NCBI GenBank assembly: GCA_004556455.1
Contig: SFGY01000043.1
Coordinates: 1 to 10,791, forward strand
Length of the DNA: 10,791 nt
Source: Clostridiales bacterium
GTDB lineage: Bacteria; Bacillota; Clostridia; Saccharofermentanales; DTU023
Direction: 5' to 3'
Part shown: positions 6,155-10,791 of the stretch, piece after piece
How the letters are laid out: each line of letters starts with the position of its first letter
How positions within the stretch are numbered: position 1 is the stretch's first letter
Notes under the pieces: generated by a model
What the model was told of the DNA's origin: nothing
Databases searched by the model: none
Seen by the model: the letters and a program-made list of their open reading frames with translations, nothing else
Position numbers and translations under genes: made by a program

Positions 6155-6203
6155 CAAAACACCTCGCAACTGGAGCATCGTTCCCTGGCTGCGAGGTGTT
6201 TTG
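6155..6203. terminator. Bidirectional terminator between convergent genes
   Basis: CAAAACACCTCGCA (6155-6168) and TGCGAGGTGTTTTG (6190-6203) form a perfect 14-bp stem with a 21-nt loop, with A and T runs at both sides. It begins right at the HKD stop codon and stands 11 nt from the stop of the minus-strand recombinase remnant, so it serves both directions. Confidence 0.85.
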
Positions 6204-6213
6204 TGTAGATGCT

Positions 6214-6681
6214 TTAGACCTTGATTTCCATTCCGTTTTTGAAGGTAAATCGCACATCGTCTTTGCTGTAGGCGGTAACAAAGTCCACCAGTCCGCACCA
6301 AAGGCTGGTCTCAGATTTGTCCACCAGGTCAGCCTGCGCCAAGGTTTCCAGAAAGGCTTCAATGGTGGCGCGTCTGGACTGCTTGCTACGGATGGTCTCG
6401 TCCAGGGTTTCGTATCGTGCCTTGGCAGCATCGAACCGTGCGGTCAGTCCATCATAGCGTTTTTGGTATTCGACCTGGTCGAGGGCAACATGAGCGTTTT
6501 CGCAGATGCACTTTTCGATGAGGTCGGAAACCACCGCCATTTCGCTTTCCAATTCAGCCTGTTCCGCTTTGAGGTCGGTAAGGTCAAATGCTGTGTCCAG
6601 CGATACCGTGAGTGCCGCAATAATCGCATTTTTCTGGATTATCAGCTGATTGACCGCCGATACGAACATCGTTTTGATGTC
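6214..6681 (-). pseudogene. C-terminal remnant of a large serine recombinase
   Basis: The minus-strand frame ending at 6214 encodes about 155 residues that match the coiled-coil and tail of clostridial large serine recombinases. It shows AVNQLIIQKNAIIAALTVSL, long heptad-rich helices (DLKAEQAELESEMAVVSDLI), EYQKRYDGLTARFDAAKARY, and the closing LVDFVTAYSKDDVRFTFKNG. The catalytic Ser domain, recombinase domain and zinc ribbon are absent. Recognisable sequence stops near 6681, where the 5' part of a DUF1016 gene begins on the other strand. An ATG at 6669 is internal to the old gene and has no ribosome site. Its tail differs in kind from what the other recombinase in this window would need, so it looks like the trace of a second element. 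Confidence 0.8.
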
Positions 6682-6752
6682 ATGAATTAACCCATAATCC
6701 GGGACAGTTCGATGAAGTCATCCATATCATCGACAACGCCCGCAACCGTGCC

Positions 6753-7697
6753 ATGAAAGCAGTCAATGCAGAGCTTATTCAGATGTATTGGAGCGTCGGT
6801 GCGTATTTGTCAGAGCTTTGTTCTGCATCAAGCTTTGGCGATAAGATCATTGACGAAGTTGCCGCATACATTGCGCAAGAGAACCCCAACATCAAAGGTT
6901 TCAATCGTCGCGGTCTCTATCGTATGAAGCAATTCTACGAGACCTACAAGGACGATGAATTTGTGACACCACTGGTGACACAAATCAGCTGGACAAACCA
7001 TCTGCTTATTATGTCTGGCTCCAAGACGGCAGATGAACGGCATTTTTACATGGCGCTCTGTGCGAAGGAACATTATTCCAAACGCGAGTTGGAGCGTCAG
7101 ATCGGCACATCGTACTATGAGCGTTCAATGATTTCTGCCAAGAAGCCGATGCCTGAATCCGTTTCGCATGATGTGCGTGAAAGCATCCTCGATACCTATG
7201 TGCTTGAGTTTCTGGACTTGCCGGAGCAATTTTCTGAAAAGAATCTCCGTAAAGCAATCATCGAAAATCTGAAGCAGTTTATACTTGAATTTGGCCGGGA
7301 CTTTACCTTTATCGGTGAGGAGTACCGTGTTCAGGTCGGCAATACAGATTTCTTCATCGACTTGCTGTTTTATAACCGTGCGCTTTCCTGCCTTGTCCCG
7401 ATTGAACTGAAAATCGGAAAATTCAAGCCGGAACACATCGGGCAGATCAATTTTTATCTCGAAGCACTTGACCGCGATGTGAAGAAGCCAAATGAAAATC
7501 CAAGTGTAGGCGTTATTCTTTGCGCCAGCAAGGATGACGCGGTTGTCGAATATGCTTTAAGCCGCAGTATGTCGCCCACACTTGTTGCAGATTATCGGCT
7601 TTGTCTTCCCGACAAGACGCTTCTACAGAACAAGCTGCGTGAACTGACAGAGCTTGCGTTGGAAAGTGGCGAAGGCAACGAGGGTGATGAAGAATGA
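6753..7697 (+). CDS. DUF1016/YhcG-family PD-(D/E)XK nuclease, start region damaged
   Basis: The 314-residue frame has an N-terminal DUF1016_N helical part (about 1-135: LIQMYWSVGAYLSEL, RRGLYRMKQFYETY, ISWTNHLLIM, RELERQIGTSYYERSM). A PD-(D/E)XK nuclease domain follows (about 145-305), with core residues D199/D203 and E218-L-K220 in FFIDLLFYNRALSCLVPIEL and following residues, then GKFKPEHIGQINFYLEALD. These proteins are thought to cut DNA and sit in defence and mobile loci. The ATG at 6753 lacks a ribosome site. The same frame stays open upstream to 6678 and encodes family-like residues (NPGQFDEVIHIIDNARNRAM), so the real start has been lost or shifted. An out-of-frame ATG at 6682 may be the old start after a 4-base slip. 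The stop overlaps the next recombinase start (ATGA at 7694-7697). Confidence 0.83.
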   Translation: MKAVNAELIQMYWSVGAYLSELCSASSFGDKIIDEVAAYIAQENPNIKGFNRRGLYRMKQFYETYKDDEFVTPLVTQISWTNHLLIMSGSKTADERHFYMALCAKEHYSKRELERQIGTSYYERSMISAKKPMPESVSHDVRESILDTYVLEFLDLPEQFSEKNLRKAIIENLKQFILEFGRDFTFIGEEYRVQVGNTDFFIDLLFYNRALSCLVPIELKIGKFKPEHIGQINFYLEALDRDVKKPNENPSVGVILCASKDDAVVEYALSRSMSPTLVADYRLCLPDKTLLQNKLRELTELALESGEGNEGDEE

Positions 7698-8955
7698 ACG
7701 CTGTTATCTACGCCCGCTATTCCTCAGACAGCCAGCGCGAAGAATCCATTGAAGGTCAGCTCCGTGAGTGCCGGGAATATGCTGAACGCAACAATATGAC
7801 CATCGTTGGAACGTATATTGACCGGGCATTATCTGCAAAAACAGCAGATCGACCCGAGTTCCAGCACATGATCAAGGACAGTGCAAAAGAGCTGTTCGAG
7901 ATTGTGCTTGTATGGAAGCTCGACCGCTTTTCCCGCGACCGTTACGACAGCGCGCACTACAAGCACATTCTGAAAAAGAATGGTGTAAAGGTTATTTCTG
8001 CGAAAGAGCTATCTCCGAAGGCCCGGAGGGTATTATTCTGGAAGCAATGCTGGTGGGCTATGCCGAGTTCTATTCTGCTGAACTATCAGAGAAAATCCAT
8101 CGCGGACAGAAAGAGAACGCGCTGAAAGGGAAAAACAACGGCGGTGGCGTTCCGCTCGGCTATCTGTTGGACAAGAAAGCACAGAAGCTTGTGATCGATC
8201 CTACGACTGCGCCATTAGTGGTTGAGATATTTGAAAAGTATGCTGATGGCAAAACGGTTCGTTCCATTGTTGAGGATTTCAATGCCCGCGGACTTAGAAC
8301 GAAAAAGGGACAGCCGTTCAATATCAATAGTTTCAGCTCTCTGCTGAAAAACCGCAAATACATTGGCGAGTATCGTTATCAGGACGTTGTGATTGAGGGC
8401 GGCGTTCCTGCTATCATTCCAGAAGGCCTGTTCAACCGTGTGCAGGAACGCATGGAGAAGAACCGCCATGCTCCCGCAATGGCAAAAGCAAAAGAGGACT
8501 ATCTGCTGACAACAAAGCTGTTCTGCGGTAAATGTGAGCGCATGATGGTTGGTGAAAGCGGCAAGAGCCATACCGGCGCTATGCACTATTATTACAAATG
8601 CAGCGGTGCGAAGCGCCTGAAGGATTGCGACAAGAAGGCTGTTCGCAAAGACTGGATTGAACGTGTTGTTGTCCGCCTGACCATGCAGCGCGTCATGGAT
8701 GAAGAAAAGATCAACAGGCTCATTGACGCAATTCTTGTTATGCAGGAGCAGGAAGACACAACAACCCCTGCGCTTCGCTCACAGCTTGCGGAAATCGAGT
8801 CCTCCATTGGAAACATTCTGAAAGCAATCGAGCAGGGCATTTTCACGCCGTCCACTAAACAGCGGCTTGATGAGCTGGAAGCACGAAAAGAAGAAATCCT
8901 TGTGAATATCCAGACTGCTGAACTGCAAAAGCCAAAGCTGACCCGCGAACAGATA
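7694..8955 (+). pseudogene. Large serine recombinase, frameshifted and lacking its C-terminus
   Basis: The start at 7694 overlaps the DUF1016 stop (ATGA). The resolvase domain has the catalytic Ser (S10 in YARYSSDSQ) and VWKLDRFSRDRYDS. At 8008/8009 a G is missing (GAGCT in place of GAGGCT), so the frame shifts. It resumes in the next frame with ISEGPEGIILEAMLVGYAEF and a recombinase domain (KIHRGQKENALKGKNNGGGV, then LKNRKYIGEYRY). A zinc ribbon follows (LFCGKCERMM, then YYYKCSGAKRLKDC), and a coiled coil to LTREQI at 8955. From 8956 the sequence is antisense ATPase. About 80-90 residues of the usual tail are missing. Enzymes of this kind integrate and excise conjugative elements. Both defects should inactivate it, unless the one-base loss is a sequencing error. 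Confidence 0.87.
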
Positions 8956-10086
8956 GGTCAGCGTGCCGGTCTTGTCGAACACGATGGTGTCCGCCTTGGC
9001 CACCGCCTCCAAAAAGCGTCCGCCCTTGACGGAGATGTGATAGCCGCTGCTCTCCCGCATGGCGGACAGCACCGCGATGGGGATGGCCAGCTTGAGCGCA
9101 CAGGAGAAGTCCACCATCAGCACCGAGAGCATTTTCGTCACATTCCGGGTCAGAAGATAGGTCAGCGCCGTGCCGCCCAGCGTATAGGGCACCAGTCTGT
9201 CCGCCATCTGGGAGGCTTTGTCCTCGGCGGTGGATTTCAGCTTCTCCGACTCCTCGATCATGCGAACTACCCGGTCATACCGCCCGTTGCCGGAGGATTT
9301 CTCCACGGAGATGACGCACTCACCCTCCTCCGCCACCGTCCCGGCATAGACGGGACTGCCGGGGTGCTTCGCCACGGGCATGGACTCGCCGGTGAGGGAA
9401 GACTGGTTCACCATGGCCTCGCCCTCCACCACCAGGCCGTCCAGCGGGATCATACCGCCGGTGCGGATCACGATACGGTCGCCCGGCTTCACGTCGGTGA
9501 TCTTCGTCAGCACCTCGACGCCGTTTGCCTGCTGCCAGACGCTGTCCACCCGCAGGCTCATGGCGGAGGCGAGGTCGGCGGCGGAGGCGAGGTCGGCCAC
9601 GGACTTTTTGTGGGTCCACTCCTCCAGAATTTCGCCCAGATGCAGCATGAACATAACGGAGCCGGCGGTGGCAAAGTCTCCCCGTACCATGGACACCGTG
9701 ACGGCGGTGGCATCCAGCACGGCGACGGACAGTTTGCCGTGCCACAGTGCCGAAATCCCCTCCCGGATGTACTTTACGGAGCGGAGCAGTGCCAGTGCCG
9801 TGGTGATGGGCGCAGGCAGAAACAGCTTGGAGATGCATCGCCGCATAACGGCAACTGCCAGCCTGTCCTCAAACTCCCGGTTCAGTGCCCGGGAGGTATG
9901 CTCCGGCACCAGCTCCATGGCCTCCGCCTTGGCGAAGGAGAAACGTGCCAGCGCACGAATTATGTTTCCGCGCTCCGCCTCATAGAGCACCACGGCGTCC
10001 TGCGTCCGGTCGTAGACCTTGACCGCCTGCACGCCGTCCTGGGCGCGCAGATAGTATTCCAGCACATCCGCTTGGGATACTGTCAT
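8956..10086 (-). pseudogene. Heavy-metal-type P1B ATPase, cut off just after the phosphorylation motif
   Basis: From the ATG at 10086 (ATGA overlap with the hydrolase stop) 377 recognisable residues are encoded. The N-terminal HMA-like part (GVQAVKVYDRTQDAVVLYE) is followed by helices about 85-105 and 120-155. The actuator domain carries SSLTGESMPVAKHPG (T232-G-E-S). The metal-site helix has FSCALKLAIPIAVLSAM, with SCAL in place of the usual CPC. The phosphorylation motif D371-KTGTLT comes last. The ATP-binding domain and final helices are gone; the frame runs on as nonsense to 8779 through the recombinase gene. Family members pump transition metals across the membrane. An exact 18-bp tandem duplication adds the residues DLASAA (about 165-175). 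Base composition is clearly richer in G+C than the left part of the window. Confidence 0.85.
9562..9597. repeat. 18-bp tandem duplication inside the ATPase gene
   Basis: GGCGGAGGCGAGGTCGGC occurs twice back to back (9562-9579 and 9580-9597) with no mismatch. It keeps the frame and inserts six residues, so the protein reads ADLASAADLASA just after the KKSVADL segment before the actuator domain. Confidence 0.9.
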
Positions 10087-10721
10087 CCGCCCGCAGCAAA
10101 GGTGTACCCGCAATCGCAGTATGGGCCGCCGGAGGCGAGGGTGTACTGCCGCACAAAGTCGGTCACGCCGCCCGACTCGCTCATGGTGTAGTCCAGACGG
10201 CACAGCGCGGGAGTGAGGTCATATAGCCCCAGCTTTTTCATCAGCACGCAGATGCCGCATTTGGTGAAGCGTCCCTCGTAGCCGCTGCCGTCGGGATATT
10301 CGTAAAACTCCATATTCCACGAGTAGGGGTTGCGGTCAGCGGCTCTCAGGGCGGCGGTGGCTTTCATACCGGCAATGTCCTTTTCGGTGAATTTGCTCTT
10401 TCCGCTCATTTGGCAGAACCATTTCATGGGCTTTGTCATCATGGATTTTGCATAATACTCCGTCAGCCGCTCCACATCCGGGCGCTCCGGCATGGAGAGA
10501 ATAAACGCACCGATCATCGCGCAGTTGACGAGGTTCATCTTGAACCGGTCGCCTTTTTCAAATTCGGGCAGCTCGGAGATGATCTCCCTGTATTTCGGCT
10601 TTGCTTTTTTCGTGATGGCTTTTGCCGTATTCGTACCGTAGCCGAACACCGCTGTCAGCTGGTTTCGGAAGGACGGCGCAAACAGCACCCACATTCCCAT
10701 GGGCATACCTATGTATTTCAT
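10083..10721 (-). CDS. L-2-amino-thiazoline-4-carboxylic acid hydrolase-family protein
   Basis: This complete 212-residue protein starts at the ATG at 10721 behind AAGGAGA (spacing about 7 nt). The N-terminus has MKYIGMPMGMWVLFAPSFRN; the middle is helical (GDRFKMNLVNCAMIGAFILS). The conserved C-terminal half has KCGICVLMKKLGLYDLTPAL, then CRLDYTMSE, then RQYTLASGGPYCDCGY, with Cys and Asp residues typical of the family. Characterised members open the thiazoline ring in L-cysteine production, but most relatives in clostridia have no proven substrate. The last residues (TFAAGG) are read in a different frame from the ATPase start it overlaps by ATGA, suggesting coupled translation with the metal ATPase. 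Family call is from motif memory and is fairly secure; the actual reaction is not. Confidence 0.75.
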   Translation of the reverse strand: MKYIGMPMGMWVLFAPSFRNQLTAVFGYGTNTAKAITKKAKPKYREIISELPEFEKGDRFKMNLVNCAMIGAFILSMPERPDVERLTEYYAKSMMTKPMKWFCQMSGKSKFTEKDIAGMKATAALRAADRNPYSWNMEFYEYPDGSGYEGRFTKCGICVLMKKLGLYDLTPALCRLDYTMSESGGVTDFVRQYTLASGGPYCDCGYTFAAGG

Positions 10722-10749
10722 TGCACGGTCTCCTTACATTCTCCGCTTT

Positions 10750-10791
10750 TCACCATTTCCCGCCTCCAAATCCGATCTTTACAATCTGCAT
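10750..10791 (-). CDS. 3' end of an upstream gene (partial)
   Basis: The minus strand is open from the right edge to a TGA at 10752-10750, encoding the residues MQIVKIGFGGGKW. It lies 28 nt before the hydrolase start and has no terminator after it, so it may be the tail of the preceding gene in the same operon. Too short to name; it could also be chance. Confidence 0.3.
   Translation of the reverse strand: MQIVKIGFGGGKW

Noticed and set aside
6214..8955. Idea that the 6214-6681 fragment is the missing tail of the 7694 recombinase, separated by an inversion
   Set aside because: The fragment begins before the coiled coil and so overlaps in content with the 7694 gene, which still has its own coiled coil; the tail types also differ.
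9320..9985. Other long ORFs in both strands over the ATPase
   Set aside because: Shadows caused by high G+C; no domain sense and no ribosome sites.
8956..10191. Long plus-strand continuation of the recombinase frame (His/Gly-rich)
   Set aside because: It is antisense to a clear P-type ATPase with TGES and DKTGTLT; recombinase similarity stops at 8955.
1..10791. CRISPR array, tRNA or rRNA genes
   Set aside because: No regularly spaced repeats of 25-40 bases and no cloverleaf or conserved rRNA blocks were seen.

Overview
The window looks like accessory DNA from a low-to-mid G+C gut Firmicute of the class Clostridia. Supporting this are strong AGGAGG-type ribosome binding sites, a T4SS/ICE-like operon, DUF5348, DUF6680 and large serine recombinases of the clostridial type. 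It reads as a patchwork of mobile-element modules with several abrupt joins. A G+C-richer piece of chromosomal-type sequence, or a chimeric join, forms the right end.

Positions 1-3990 (minus strand) carry part of a conjugative-element operon. In transcription order it holds a promoter, a 34-codon leader ORF, DUF5348, a winged-helix-like protein with a Cys cluster, an ArpU/sigma-like small regulator, a second promoter, a VirB2/TrbC-like pilin, and a TrbL/VirB6-like channel protein that runs off the left edge. Three factor-independent terminators lie inside this operon, each 24-35 nt in front of an ORF. This pattern points to attenuation or processive antitermination.

Positions 4081-6203 (plus strand) resemble a decayed defence island. 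A DUF6680 membrane protein overlaps a DNA methyltransferase gene (Mod-like) that is cut off just where its catalytic DPPY motif should begin. The cut joins sequence resembling an IS21-type end. Next comes a free-standing phospholipase-D-fold (HKD) gene with its own promoter and terminator.

Positions 6214-8955 hold recombinase and nuclease debris. There is an orphan C-terminus of one large serine recombinase on the minus strand. It abuts a DUF1016 (YhcG) PD-(D/E)XK nuclease that has lost its start codon. That gene overlaps, by ATGA, a second large serine recombinase that carries a one-base deletion and lacks its C-terminus.

Positions 8956-10791 (minus strand, visibly G+C-richer) hold the front half of a heavy-metal-type P-type ATPase, broken immediately after its DKTGTLT phosphorylation motif. 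Upstream of it is an ATGA-overlapping L-2-amino-thiazoline-4-carboxylate hydrolase-family gene, then the last codons of another gene. No tRNA, rRNA or CRISPR array was seen.
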